Made by a program: the position numbers and the translations under genes. Positions 1 to 13,603 of a stretch of 60,000 nucleotides of DNA are shown here, in pieces (positions within the stretch are counted from its first letter, which is position 1; each line of letters begins with the position of its first letter). The DNA is from Takakia lepidozioides. Lineage: Eukaryota; Streptophyta; Takakiopsida; Takakiales; Takakiaceae. Where the stretch lies: assembly GCA_030704615.1 (NCBI GenBank), contig CM060731.1:17548001-17608000 (forward strand). Direction: 5' to 3'. Under the pieces are notes generated by a model that saw only the letters and a list, made by a program, of their open reading frames with translations, did no database searches and had not been told where the DNA came from.

Positions 1-3000
1 GAAGTGGAGGCTGAAAAGGCACTAGATGCAATCAAGGGCAGCAGCCCCATTGCAAAGCAGATTTTAAAGGACATGTCAAGTGATTTAGTTGCCAAAATGC
101 TTGATGATGCTACCAAGGCTGTGCAGGATGTTCAAGATGCCGCAGCGGCAGCTGTGGCTGCGGCTGCACAGGCGCAGAAAGCTGCAGAGGAGGCTGAGGT
201 AAACCGTGTATGAACTTTGTGAACTTGAATTCAAAATGGCACACTGTTAGTTTTGATCCCAAAGCTAGCTCTTCCTGTCATCTGCTTTTTGAGTAAGAGG
301 GCATGAGCTGATAGAAGGTTCCACACTTACAATGAGGGTCTGGATGGATATGTTTGATGATGAAATTATGTTGGTCCCCCAGCTCCATTGCCCCAGACAT
401 CTTCCTTAATCTGTCCCATATATATCCACCTGGTGTGTGGAAGCCCCACATCTTCCAGGAACAAGGATGAACCCAGTTTTGTGGCTTGAATTTAGGCAGC
501 AGCAAAGGGGTCTGGGAGAGCCGTCCACTGTGAGAGGGAGGCCTATATTGCAGCTGAGATTGCCAAGCAGGCAGCAACAAGGGCATCTGAGGGAAGAGAG
601 AAAGCTGCAGCAGCATTAGAAGGTGCAGTTGCCTGTCTGGAGCCGAAGCCGGAAGAGCCCCCTGCAAAACCTGAGAAAGGTGGAAAAAAAGAGCCAAAGC
701 CTGAAGAGCATCCTCGGAAACCTGAGAAAGGTGGGGGAAAAGAGAAAGTTCAAGAGAAAGAGGCCTCAACTAAGAAAGTTGACAAGAAGGACCAGAAGGA
801 CAGCAAGAAGGAAGCAGAGGTGCGTTTTTCATCAGACACATCTAAATTTAGTGCCAACTATTGCCAGTTATGGAACTCTCATGAACTTATCTTTTTCTTA
901 GCAGAGGTAGCAACACAATTTCTCTTCAGCATGCAGAAAATTGTAAGATACTTCCAGGAGGGTTTCCAGATGCCAGTACATCGTCCCAGTACAAGCCAAC
1001 AACAAAGGAGTGACGTCTTTATTTTTTTCTGTTTCTCCTTAAGTTTTGGGGTCTAGATTGTTTTCAATGGAGCAAGAACCACGATCACAGAATATGGATA
1101 GGAGGGAAAACAAGCATGTGTGCAATACATCCCTAAGCCTTGGCCAAATTCTGGAAGCCGAAGCCATCTTCCAGCTTACTATCTTCCTGACAAAGTTGTG
1201 AGGCCTACCACCCAAATGGCTGCCAGCCTGAGGCTCAAAAATGCTCGTTTTAAGACCTCCTGGTATGCTTGGGTCTTCAACTTCTTTGAATGCTGCAGAC
1301 TGTTCGTTGCTTCCCTACTGCCACAAAATACGGAGGGTTTGAAAATTTGATCCAAACATGACCGCAACATACACAGCAGATGGGAGCTGAAGGGATTTCA
1401 TGTTGGGGACCTGGAAGCCACTCAATCTACAACAAAGCTGCAGTTCGAGTATCGGTCCTCCGTGATGATAGAATCTTACAGCCCAATTACATATCTGCAG
1501 CTCTATCTCCCTCTCTTCTAAGGGCATTGGGAAAGTTTAGGGTGGGCTCCCGCAGTCTGCGGATAAAAATACGCTTTGCAATGTGCCAAACAGGCTCACA
1601 CTCCCCCCACCCACGCCGCCCAGATAAGTTGTTCCCTTGCTCGAACTTCGCCAAATCCATTTTTTCCTTCTTTGCCACAATCGGACAGTGTGTGAGAGTA
1701 TAACGTAGAAAAGTGTAGGTGGTACAACCTACAGTGCGCTACCACTTGCACTAGAGATGACGGGCAAAATTGAGACTGAAGAACATTTCTTCTTTCACTG
1801 TCCTTTATACTATGAGATCCGTAGGATATTGAATTGTTTATTCCATGATAACGAATCCCTCACTGAGGTGTTTACCTGATGAGGACAATCCCTTGAACAC
1901 TAGTTGCTTTTGGGCTGCTTGTGGAGGGCCCCTCTCTCTTTCTTGTTTCTTTCTAAAGTACCATTTCATTTCATTTCCTCTTGTCCTATAAGCTCTTTGA
2001 GCTTCCCGTGGACATCATAAAGTTCCATTTCATTTCTTGTCCCATAAGCTCTCTGAGCTTTCTGTGGACGTTATAAGTACCATTTCATTTTATTGCTGGT
2101 CCTCTTTGAGCTTTCGGTGGACGTTAGAAAGTATCATTTCATTTCTCTTTCCTCTTTTTCACTTGAATGCAATTGCAACCTCTTAAGACTGCTACTTTAC
2201 ATTCTCACAGAGCGATTACTCAAATGATATGTCGAGTTGGGAAAAAGCCGGTTAGCATGTGAATGTAGCTGACTCAAATGGCTTTATTCTTGTTTTCTTG
2301 TGAAGGTCAAGAAGAGTGGAGACGAGGAACCAACTGCAAGTGAGGAACAAGCACTGGAGCCTCAGGTGGAGAAGAAAAAGAATGCAGGTGTTAAAACTAT
2401 ATTCTAAAGCACTTCTGCATCCTCACTAAAGAATGCCTGAAGTACACCTTGTGCTGAGAGATCCAGAACCTGGCCTTGACATTAACTTTGGTGATGCTCT
2501 TTTATCAATTAGGCACATTACGAAGCACAACCACAGGGAGTGCCAGCAGCTATTACACCCATTTGAATAATCACAATTTCGTGCTATAAAATTAGTCTGA
2601 GATGATTCTGAGACTCTTTTGCATCATCCAGCATCACCTAAACAGACCTGAAGAAATCATACACTGTAGATTTCTCAACATGTACAACTGAACGGGTTGG
2701 TATGGCATCACAGATGTGGTCCTGCAGAGTTGTGATTCAGTCTATAAATATATGCCATCTAACTAACCTTGTGAGGTACCCGGCGAAGAAACTGATCATT
2801 TGTGCACTGATTAATTGTCCAATGTTGGGTGGTGGCTTAAATGGCAGAGCTGCTTCAGAAGCAGTGGGAGGAAATTGAGGCAAAGTATCTAGCAGCCCTG
2901 CCAGGATTTTTCCAGAAATTGCGGCATGAGCGGTCAATTACGGTCTCTCACTTGACAGAGGTACTTGATTTGATTGATCAGATAGCCTACTTCCAATGCA

Positions 3001-6000
3001 GTAATCGTCTTAGAGAATGGAGCCAGTAAGAGAGATGACCTGGATAAGCACCATGAGTTTGTTAGCCCTTTTGTGCTTTGTAGACCTCGGCAAGGGGCAA
3101 GGTAAAGGTAGAGAAAAACAGATACAGCAATTTTAGGTTGTCTAACACACATACAGGACTACGAACAATATGGAAATCCTAAGTAGAGGAATGTTTAGTG
3201 GCGCGAGGGGAGATTCAAATGTCTAAGGTCAAGCAGAGGAATAGATTGTACTCATAAGACGTTGTTTGCCGTAGCCTTGTGGCCATTGACCCCGCGCCCA
3301 GTTTGAGCGGGAACAAAAGGGACAGAACCTACCTCTGTCAGGGGCTGACGTTGGTAGTAAGACTTACCAGAGTCTAGCAGAGGAATAGAGATAGGGATTG
3401 GCATTCTACAACGGGCTTTAACTCCTTGCAGAATTGGCCTATCCTCTAAGCTGGCCCTTGAGATTATTTGGATTTTTTTACCCCCCATAGTTCCTTTGAA
3501 CAAGTAGCTGACCTAATTTCTAGGCTGAAAAATGACGTGCTTTCTCACACAACTGAGGAGTCCGTGGAATAAATTGTATCTTCTGGACTGCACAGATCAA
3601 GTCGAACTTTGTTGAGATACTGAAGCAGGAAGATGATAAAAAGAAGGTCTTCGATGAATACCAGGCAAGGATATTGCTGTCCTAAATCACAGCTGCTGTG
3701 TCCCCTCAGATAATTACCATTTTATCTGTGTGCATTTACATTAAACCTTAGGAAATGTGAAATGCCTGCTTGCTATTGTTTCAAATACAATGTGTGTTCA
3801 TCTGTGTATGAAGTATAATGAGAAAAAGAAGAAGAATACTTATATGGCCCGCAGCAAAGTGCCAATATGACCCAAAAAACCTGCAAAATTAAATCTCTGC
3901 TCGACTCAGTAAGCCCCTGCCTCAGTAAATGAGATTTCAAAAATAGCCTTCCAGCAAAGACTGAACCACCCATTTTTGGTCTATATTCCCTATCTGCTTT
4001 TTGTGGCCATTACCTACACATGAATTCTACTTGGTCTTCTATGCTGGCCTTCTTCTCTGGTTAGGCTATACCAAAAGTGACCTTGTGGTCCAAGCTGTTC
4101 GGTTTATTCGGTGTGTGCCAAGGTTGTGATCGAGGAGTTGTAATTAGTAAAGATTTTCTTGGGTGTTCCCCTTTCTTTGGATCAAAAATACTTGGCAGCG
4201 TACCTGCACCAGGCCCTGACCCTTAGACAATCCCTTGAGCAGTAGTTGCTTTTGGGCTGTTTTTCTAACTCTGGTTTTGTTTCCTCTCTCATGTTTTTCC
4301 ATTTTGTCCCATAAGCTCTTTGAGCTTTCCGCGGACGTTATAAAGAACCATTTCATTTCATTTGCTGCAGGTTTATTTCGAACAACAGACAGATTGGGGA
4401 AATTATTTTTGGGGTTTTTCTGACAAGGGTTTAATCGTACAGCACAAAACAATTGGCATGTTTGCTGAATTGCTGAGTGATTGCTTTTTTTCTGAAAGGA
4501 AGAAAATCTTTCAACAGGCCAAATACAACAAGATAGAGTATGCAGAATTGCGTGACAAAAAGACAAAACCGAAGCTTGACAAAGATGCAGCAGACGTTGC
4601 AAAGGCCCTGCGCAAGCTTTGCAGTAATCGTCTGGAGGTTCAGCTTCTGCCCTATATCTCCCATATGCAGTGCCTTATGACCTTTTGCAGAAGACAGCAA
4701 GTGATAGGGCATAATCCCTCCATGTTGAATCTACATGTCAGGTGTTTGCGCTAGCATGTCTTCCATGGTCAGTGGCACTTGTTAATGAAACATATATGTG
4801 GAGGCTGTCCAAGGTGGTAAAAGAAATGGCCTGGAAGAATGTTTGTCCATGAAGCAGAAGGTGAGTGCAGAAGGCAGAAGGCATTGGTAAGTGCAATTAG
4901 TGACCGAATATTGAACTTGTCAGAAAAAGATGGCCTTCCAATTAGGATGACCTATTGCAGTTTTCTGTGTGGTCACAACCTCCCCCTTAAACCATGCCCT
5001 ACCTGGTCGTGTATCTGAATTGACTGCTTTTGACTGATATCTTGTAGCAAGGAAAGGCGTATTGTGTGGAAAGTCTCAACCGTTGGCTGGAGGGATGCAC
5101 AGCATCAGTGGCATCTCACTTCACCTCCCTTGTGCAAGCAGAGGTATCTTCACCCCCTGTGGATGCTACGAAACCTCCTTCTTTTTCTCTCTTATTTGCT
5201 TTTTGGAAAAGAAAGAAAAAAACATGCAAACAAAGAACTACCAATCCAGCAATCAGGGAAAAACGTCCAAGTTCAGCCTATCCAGGAGAGAGTGGAGCCA
5301 ACCACTTTCCAAGAAAGAAAGAAACCCTGTTGAAAGGACAGGAGAGGCAGAAGACTTCGAACACCAGCACCTTATCCACCTCTACACAGCTGTGTACAGC
5401 TAAGACTAGGATAGGATTTGTCCTGGATATATATATTTTCAGAGACTTCCCATCCTTGTCAGAGACCTTTCCTCATGAAGACCACCACTGGTGAGCAGTA
5501 TACACACATGAGGCACTCAGTCCCCAGACATTAGTAGGAAGTAGCTTACCGGGTCCAACAGAAACATGTGTCTTATTTTGGGTTTGGACATCTCACTTAA
5601 TACTTCTGATCCCTAGGTTTAGGCTGCAAGTGGCTTCTTTGTTGCCACCTGCTACTTGCAATAATGCCAAACAGTGGAAATTCTCAGTCTCACAAGTGAT
5701 TGAAAGAGACCTGCACGGGGTTGAGGAAGAGTTGAAGGAATTTGAAGAGATCATGCTTATGGAGCAAAGCCAAAAATGTATGTACAATTGTGGGATGGTA
5801 GCTGGATAGGCATCTTGAATCATGCAGCCTTGTACATGAGCTCCTCTCTGGAAAGGTGGGCTCTGCATTTGTGGATAGATTTCGGTGCAGTTTGTTGGAA
5901 GTCACAGCCTTGCCTGCCACGACATTTCCAATGCCTGGCTGGTTATCTTGCCTTTCAACATCCTTCCCACAACTTCATATGGTAACCATTCTTCCAAATT

Positions 6001-9000
6001 TTTTGTTTATGCTTTGCAAGTTACCTCCTTCAATTTCCATTTTCATTTTTCCTGAAGCACAAAGAATAGCAATGGATCATCACCTTGGGACATATTCAGT
6101 TGAACCATTCGTCAACAGCTTCAAACAAAGGTCTCTAAGCAGTTTCTACGGAGCCATCTGTATGTTGGGCATTCACTTACTGGTCACTGCAGCTGCCTCT
6201 GCACAATGTTCCAAATGTAGAGACTCCCTTGAAGATTTTGAAGTTCAGATTCCCCCATAGACTCTCAAGAAAGAACATATATCCCTGGCATCTGTTAACA
6301 TGAAGTATGACAGAAGCCAATCTATACGAGGGAAAGCGTTGTGATTCAAAATCTGAATGTGAGGATTTTGATATCAGAATGCTTTAGTCCTCTCAAGAAA
6401 ATTCACTGCATCCTGAAGCTACGGCCATAAGAGTGGCACAAAGAACTCCATAAAGAAAAAATTTCTTTGACAATGAAGTGGCACATAACAACCTGAGAGG
6501 TCTAAAATCAGAAGTCAACAAGGCAAGCACTCCTCAAGGAATGCTACAAACCTGTGGATCAACAATTTGGCAACTATCTTCAGGGACTATGTCAGACGCA
6601 GTCTTTAGCCTACAATATGCTGAATGCAATTGCTGGCAGAGGTGCTACTGAGGCCAAGAAGGATGGCAACAAGGATGTTGGGAAAAAAGACGGAGGAAAT
6701 AAAGATGGGAAGGATGCAGGAAAGAAGGACGGGGGGAAAAAGGAACCAGGGAAAAAGGAGGCAGTACAGAAGGAGGGGAAAGCAGCCGCTACTTCCAGGA
6801 AAAGTAGTGTGAGAAAAATCTCCGTGGTTAGTATTATGTTACCCGTAGAGCGTGAGGAGGTGGCCCTGGACCCCGCTGTTAACCCTGCCATTGCTCGTGA
6901 ACATCAGATTCTGTGCTATCGTCTGGAAATGCTGGGTGACTCTCTCTTTCTCTTATTTGTTTTCTGTTGTTCTTTCTTGTTCTACTTGTGTTTTGGCCCT
7001 TTAGGCCTCCTGCAACACGATCAATTTCTGTCTCTTGTTTCTCTTTCTTTGAGCTTCCTGTAGATGTGAGAAAGTTTCTTTCTTCTGTGGGTTCCCACAG
7101 TCTGGGGATAGAAAATGTACTCATAAGAAGTTGTTTGCCGTAGCCTTGTGGCCATTGACCCCGCGCCCCGTTTGAGCGGAACACAATGGGACAGAACCTA
7201 CCTTTGTCAGGGGCTGACGCCGGTAGTAGGACTTGCCTTGAATAAACAATTGGTCCGGGTCTTCCAGATATCCTCTAGAAATCCCTTTACACAAGCATCA
7301 ACCTGCTGTGTGTGGTTTGCCCAATAACTAGGCCCCAAAAGGGCCTGGGCTTTTGGCTCTGCCTCGAGACTTTCATTAACTTAGGATATCTGATGTTGGA
7401 CATATGTTGCAGCTGACCCCACCATCTGACCTTGAATTCATCTCATCGGGAGCTTAAGGAAGGGATGCCAAACTCACCCCGAACGGCCACGTTGGCTGTT
7501 TTGGAGCATGCTGACATGCACTCCTTAACCCCCACTTGAATGGATTCTAGAGACTTAGCCTGGTTGGAGTTATCAACCCTTATTGCAGATGCGTACTCCA
7601 AGGCAGGTCGAATAATGCGACAAAGCATGGTTTTTTTCACCTCAGAGATGATCCCTCTGTAGTGGAAATATTTGGTGAGACCCAGCACTTTGCGCTCACC
7701 AGTTTGAACAACTTTCTGAATATGTGCATCCCAATTACAGTTGGAGGAAAACTCAACGCCGAGGTAGGTGTAGGAAGGGAGGACCGGAATCTCTTGGCTT
7801 CCCCACTGCCACTTGAGATCACCTCCTCCCTCCCCTCGGTCGTTGAATGCCACTAACTGCACATTTACTGACATTAGCCTCTAGCCCCCAAAGGTGTCAA
7901 AGTATCTCTTCGCACAATCAATCAACTTCTGGAGATTGGAAGGAGTCTCCCCTATGCCTGTGAAGTCATCTGCAAACATAAGGGCTGGTATGGTGGCATC
8001 ACCCACCCTTAACCGAAATCCCTCACTTTCCACATCCTCGAGGAGTTGATTGATGAAAACATTGAAGAGCAGAGGGGAGAGGGCACATCCTTGAGCTACA
8101 CCTTGGTCTATGTCAAAGAAGTTAGACTTCTGTCCGTTAACAGTGACTGGGGATAGAGACTGGTAGGTGGGACAACCTGCAACGTGAGGACCGCCTGTGC
8201 CCCGCTCGCACTGGGAACAACAGGGAAATCAAAAGTGAAGAACATATGTTCTTTCCCTGTCCTTTCTTCTAAGAGATCCATGGAAGATTCTATTGTCTGT
8301 TACATGATACCCAATCTCTCACAGAGGTCTTCCATCACTTGGATTAGAAATGTTTAGCAGCATACCTGCAGAGGTGCTGACTCTTAGTTTTTTTTGGGCT
8401 GCTTGTGGAGGGCCCTCTCTCTTTCTTGTGTCTTGCTTGCTCTTGTCCCATAAGCTCTTTGAGCTTTCCGCAGGTTTTATGAAGTACCATGTCATTTCAG
8501 TTCTCCACCTTAGAGAATTCCAATTTGTTGTCTGTAACTCTATTTCCAGCTCTTCTAGGGGCATTGGGAAGGTTAGGGTGGGCTCCCACCGTCTGCAGGT
8601 AGAGACTGGTAGGTGGGACAACCTGCCCCGCTTTGCGCTAGAGATGACAGGAGAGATTGAATCTGAAGAGCATTTCTTCCTTCACTGTCCTCTCTACTAA
8701 GAGATCCCAGGGAGTTAATATTGCCTATGCCGAGATAGCCAATCCAGAGTCAGTGATCTTTCAGATCTTTGTGCAGTGATTGATGTCTAGTGCTTCTGTT
8801 TTCATGCATTGCTCTCCTCTTTGGGCCTTTGTGGACATTATGAAGCTCCCTTCTTCTTTCTCTCACACACATGGAGAAGTTAATTTGTGCCTTGTTTGGT
8901 TGTGGATTGCATATAAAGAGAATCTTCACCAACTTCTCAGACGTGCATGCAACCATTCAGGAAGTGTCACTGAGAAGCTGACATGGTCTAGGTTGTGTGT

Positions 9001-12000
9001 TATTTTGAGGAAAGAGAGGATGAAAGCCAAGGACCTCTCACCCTCCATGTCATGTCAACGCAGCGAAGAATGCATGTAGTTATATTCAAGAGCTGCAGCC
9101 ACTGATGGATGGAGCACATGGCTTTATGGACGGTTGGCTCATGGCTCGTTGCAATGTACTGCCATTGCTCCTCATGATTTGAGTGTACCTTAGAGAACCA
9201 GGTTCCACAAGGATTGGCATTAGTCTATAGAAGCCTTGTGTTGGTTGGGCATTGCTTTGTGGTCAAACACTTGTTTATGCATGCACCTGCAGCAACACCA
9301 TACAGGCAGACACTCCAGGACAAATCTATGATTCCACAAAAACAAATGCATCAGAAAAAAGAGCTGCATCTGCACTGTCAAACTGAAACGAAGTTATTTC
9401 CACTGACAGGCTGAGTCAGCCATAGTGGAGGCAGCTATTGAACTGATAGAAGGGGCAGTGAGAGAGACCATCCCATTGTGGTACCGTGTGTGGCTGAATG
9501 GTGACAAGTTCCATATTGATCTAACTGAGCTCATGCTGGTGAGTGCATCCCCAAGTAAAAAAACTAAAAGAATAATGCATGCAGGCATTGCTAAGGAACA
9601 TCTCTCGATTGGAACAGTTCACAAAGGAGAATATACTCCATAAATAGCTCCTGCACTGCATTGAACAGTGCAGAAAGGAAAAACTGAAAAACTGCTGAAA
9701 AACTATGAAGGAAGCACCTCTGATCGTGGAGCTCCTCAGCTGACCTGTAAATAGTGTAGATTTTTTACAATAGAACTACAAAAAAATACGTGCGCAGGCA
9801 TATCCTCCACAGCTCCCTCCCCTGGCTTGTACTCTGTACCTCCCTCCTAATCCCCCTCCTTCCCAGCCCCCGTACTGAGAACCTGTTAAGTTGTGCAGGC
9901 GGTTCCTGTGCCGACAGAGCCAAGTGCAGGCCTGATTGAGTGGCATGTCAAGCTGATGGAAGCACTTGCACAAAGCTTCAAAGCATTCAAAGGTAATAAA
10001 TCCACCTGTAAGACTTTCCACAGCAGTGTGTGGATCATGAACCTGTTTGTGCACTTGGCTCTTTGAAACAAGTAGCACCTAGCTATGGAAGTCAGACCAC
10101 TTTTTGCAATCGACTATAAGCCACTGCTGAGAAGCCAGACTCTGATGGTTATTGTGGATCTGTGGATAGTAAAATGGTAGACTATGATAGTAACCTTGTC
10201 TCGAATGTGAGGAGTGAAGAAGCCTCCTCAATATGTGAATCACAGTGTACTTCCTTTTGAATCTGAATACAAACAATCTCTTAAGCTATTGTGTGTAATG
10301 TCTGTTCTCCTGGGGAAAAATCAGTGTCAGGCAACTCTGACTAAGAAAGGTTCTCCTGCCATGTTCAATGGTGTCTGTCGTGTGCAGGAGGATATGCAAA
10401 GGTAGAGGAAGTAATGCAAGCAGCCTTGAAAGGCATTGACGACACTCACACACATTTTAAGAATGATCCCAAACAGGGCCTAGTACCTCGTCTACCAAGT
10501 GACAAGCTTCGCCCCCATGGCCCTTTCCAACTTTGGGCTGACAAAGTTATTGAGATCCTTGAGGTTTAGATGCTTGTCCAACCCCACTCCTTTTCCTCAA
10601 ACAAAAATATATCAAGTCTCCTTGCTCTCTGACCATGATTCTGTCATTTGTCTTATAAGTACACCTTATTATTACTGAACAACTTATAGAAGCAATAAGC
10701 AGGCTGAGAAAAGACAAACCCCCTAAGTAAGGAGGTGATGGAGTTTCAGGGTTCATGTGGAGATGTGGAGCATGGTTGGAAAAGAATCATAGACTGGAGG
10801 GCCTTCCTTGTGGCTTTGGCTGATGCGCACTTTGACAACTGCATCTCTGCTTCCACCGTCGACAACATTGTGCAAGCACGCGTAGGTGAGCTGCGCTGCG
10901 CCCTCTGAGCGCTTTTCCTCCCTCCAGTAGCAGTGAAATATTCTATTTCTTTCTGTTTATCTCAACCCAATCTTTCCTAACACCCAAGGTATCCTCTTTT
11001 CACATTCCAATCTAGAAGACTGTAGCTTGAGAGTTCTGATGAAGACCAAGACCAGCTTCTGGACAGAGAACCCCCAATTTGATGTGCCATGGTGAAAGAC
11101 ACATAATGGGGCCAGGGTAAGTCATCTGCAGTGCATCACACCTGAGACTTTCTTCGAAGTTTATTCCTCAAACCTGAATGCTGGGCGCACTAATCTCTCA
11201 AAAAAGGCAAAGCCACTATCTACCTCCCGCAGGCACCTCCTGAGGCCCAGGCCTCCAATACTGCGTTCTTGTGGCTTTTGATTGAGCAAGCATTTGATCA
11301 TAGTTCCTCCTTTCCATTTCTACACCACGGCTTTCAATAATTTTGTCTGCCAGGCCGTAGTCGATTGCTTCTTGGGCGCGATAGTACCTGGGCCTCTGAA
11401 TGTCAAGAGCAATTTCCTCTCGCTTCTTCCCTGTACCCTTAGTTAGCAGATCGACGTAGTAGTCGGTGTTAGCATCCAGCTCCTTTGCCTTGATCCACAT
11501 GTCGATGGCAGCTCCACTGGACTGGTTGACCTTGGGAGAATACACCTTGGTTACAGAATTTGGCTGAACTGCGCGGAAACCTTTTTCACCAATTGAGAGA
11601 AGCATAGCTGCCTGCCCGAATGCCATACCACAGTTAACCGTATACACTTTAGACTTTACATATGCAATTGTGTCTGCAATTGCGTAAGCCTCAGTCTCAA
11701 AGCCAATGCTTTCCCTCTTCTCATTCTGAGTACCGGAGGAGTTGATGTAGAAATAAATTGGCTTGCTTGGATTATCATGATCTAACCACAGGAGCTCAGC
11801 AATAATGAGCTCAGTTACTGCGGGCACAATTGGCATACCAAGGTAGCATATGCGCGAATCAAGAAGGAGAGATGGCAAGTCAGGGGGTGAAGTCTTGGGC
11901 CGACCATAGCCGCCCCCTCCTCGGTAAATACTTACGCTCATGCTCAGCCGAGATGGCGCATTCTCAAGGCCAGTAAGATTCCACATCCCAGTCCCCTCTT

Positions 12001-13572
12001 TATAGTGGTTCGCTGAAGAAATTGTTGCCTCGGTGACTCGTTCAGCCTGCCGCTTGATCGGGCTATCCTCTGTCATGAACATATCCATCTGAGCAGGATT
12101 CAAGCCATACAAATACTTCGGTACATTCCTGTAGTTCTCAGTTAATGTTAGCGAGAGAAGAGACAACTTGCGTGTCGCCCTCTCTACTCAGATCGTTTGG
12201 GCACCTTTACACCTTTGTGGCTGTACTTTTCCGTCAGGGCCTCTGTCCTTATGAATACATTTCCATTAGAAGCTGGGAGGCAACATAAGCCATAGATAAT
12301 GGCTTTGGCATTTGCCCCAATGGCTTTGGCATTTTCCGACCTTCGATAGCAGGAAAGTGTGTCAGGGCCCCACGGAGGAAACAAACTCGCTGGCTTCTTC
12401 TTTCTTTTCAGCTTGAAAGAGAAGGGAACAATCTTTCAACGGTCACAAAAGCAATCGGCAGAGTATCCCGATGATGTCGAAATCCTTTAGCTTCCAGTTG
12501 AGAGCTCACCGCCGTGACAATGGAAGTGCAGTGAAAGTGATAGTGTGTCCTGGATGAGTGTCTAGTTTGGGCGTTGTTTTAGCTTGCCACATGTTTTCGG
12601 ACTGTATGGACTACTAGCTTGGCTTTAGTGCTGGTAGGGGTTCCGAAGGGGCTCCCATCCAAGAGAGTCCCCCCACAAGGATTGCAAGGGGGGGTTCAAT
12701 TTGCTGTTGTCACGCTGCAGTTAGGCCTTACAGTTATGAAGCTGCTGACTGACTCGATTCTCATGCTTCTTCCCTGAGGTGAAACTACTGGAACCTTCCA
12801 GTTCTCAAAGGACCAATGTGGGACGCCCTTCGGTTCCACATCCTTGTTTCATTTGAGTTATCTGCATAATAGAATTTTCACCACACAATCTGCTGGTCGA
12901 GGTTACAGATTTTAATCTCTCTCTCTCTCTCAGATTTATTCTTGGTCGTGGCCATGAAAGACTCCAGTGATCCGGCTGATGGCTTCATGACCTTGGATGA
13001 CTTTCTCGACACACAGGTTTGGTTTGATCTAGGTAAGATCTTTGTTTTCAATGTGCAACTGGGCCTTCTTACTGCTGCTCAACCCCTCATTATGAAAATG
13101 ACACTTCATAAGTAAATCGAAAAGCAAATGTAAAAAAGTGATGAACTTGAAACACAACCCTACGTACAAATGGGTCTCCTACGTAAGCTTCATAGTTCAT
13201 CTAATGCTCCTGATCCTGTATGATTTGCCACAAACAAATGTACTCACAAACTTCATTACTCAATTCTCACAGGATCCTCGCAAACTCTCACAGAATACCT
13301 AACTGATAGTCTGACCTTTCTGACTGAGAACCTTACTTGGAAACTGGTCCTGTTAGTGCAGATACGAGTGAGGACAAGGATGAAGTAGAACACAAAGAAC
13401 ACAAGAAAACAGTAGTTGAGTTCGACTTTGGAGCTGCACTGAAAAAGTTTGTCTACCATATGCTTGATAGAGGGGATCCTGGGCTCCCCTGGCAAACCCT
13501 GTTGTTGTACCTATGCCGGGATCCATCTGAACATACTGCACTACAAAAAGTTTTCACAGTGCTTGGCGGCCC

Positions 13573-13603
<31 letters not shown>

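Noticed and set aside
278-769. 163-codon minus-strand frame
   Set aside because: Overlaps the confirmed SPEF2-like exon 496-819 and its intron; translation is Leu/Pro/Ser low complexity.
7443-7874. Possible host gene on the minus strand
   Set aside because: It continues a LINE reverse transcriptase (FADD motif just upstream) and shows the LINE thumb motif YTYLGVEF.
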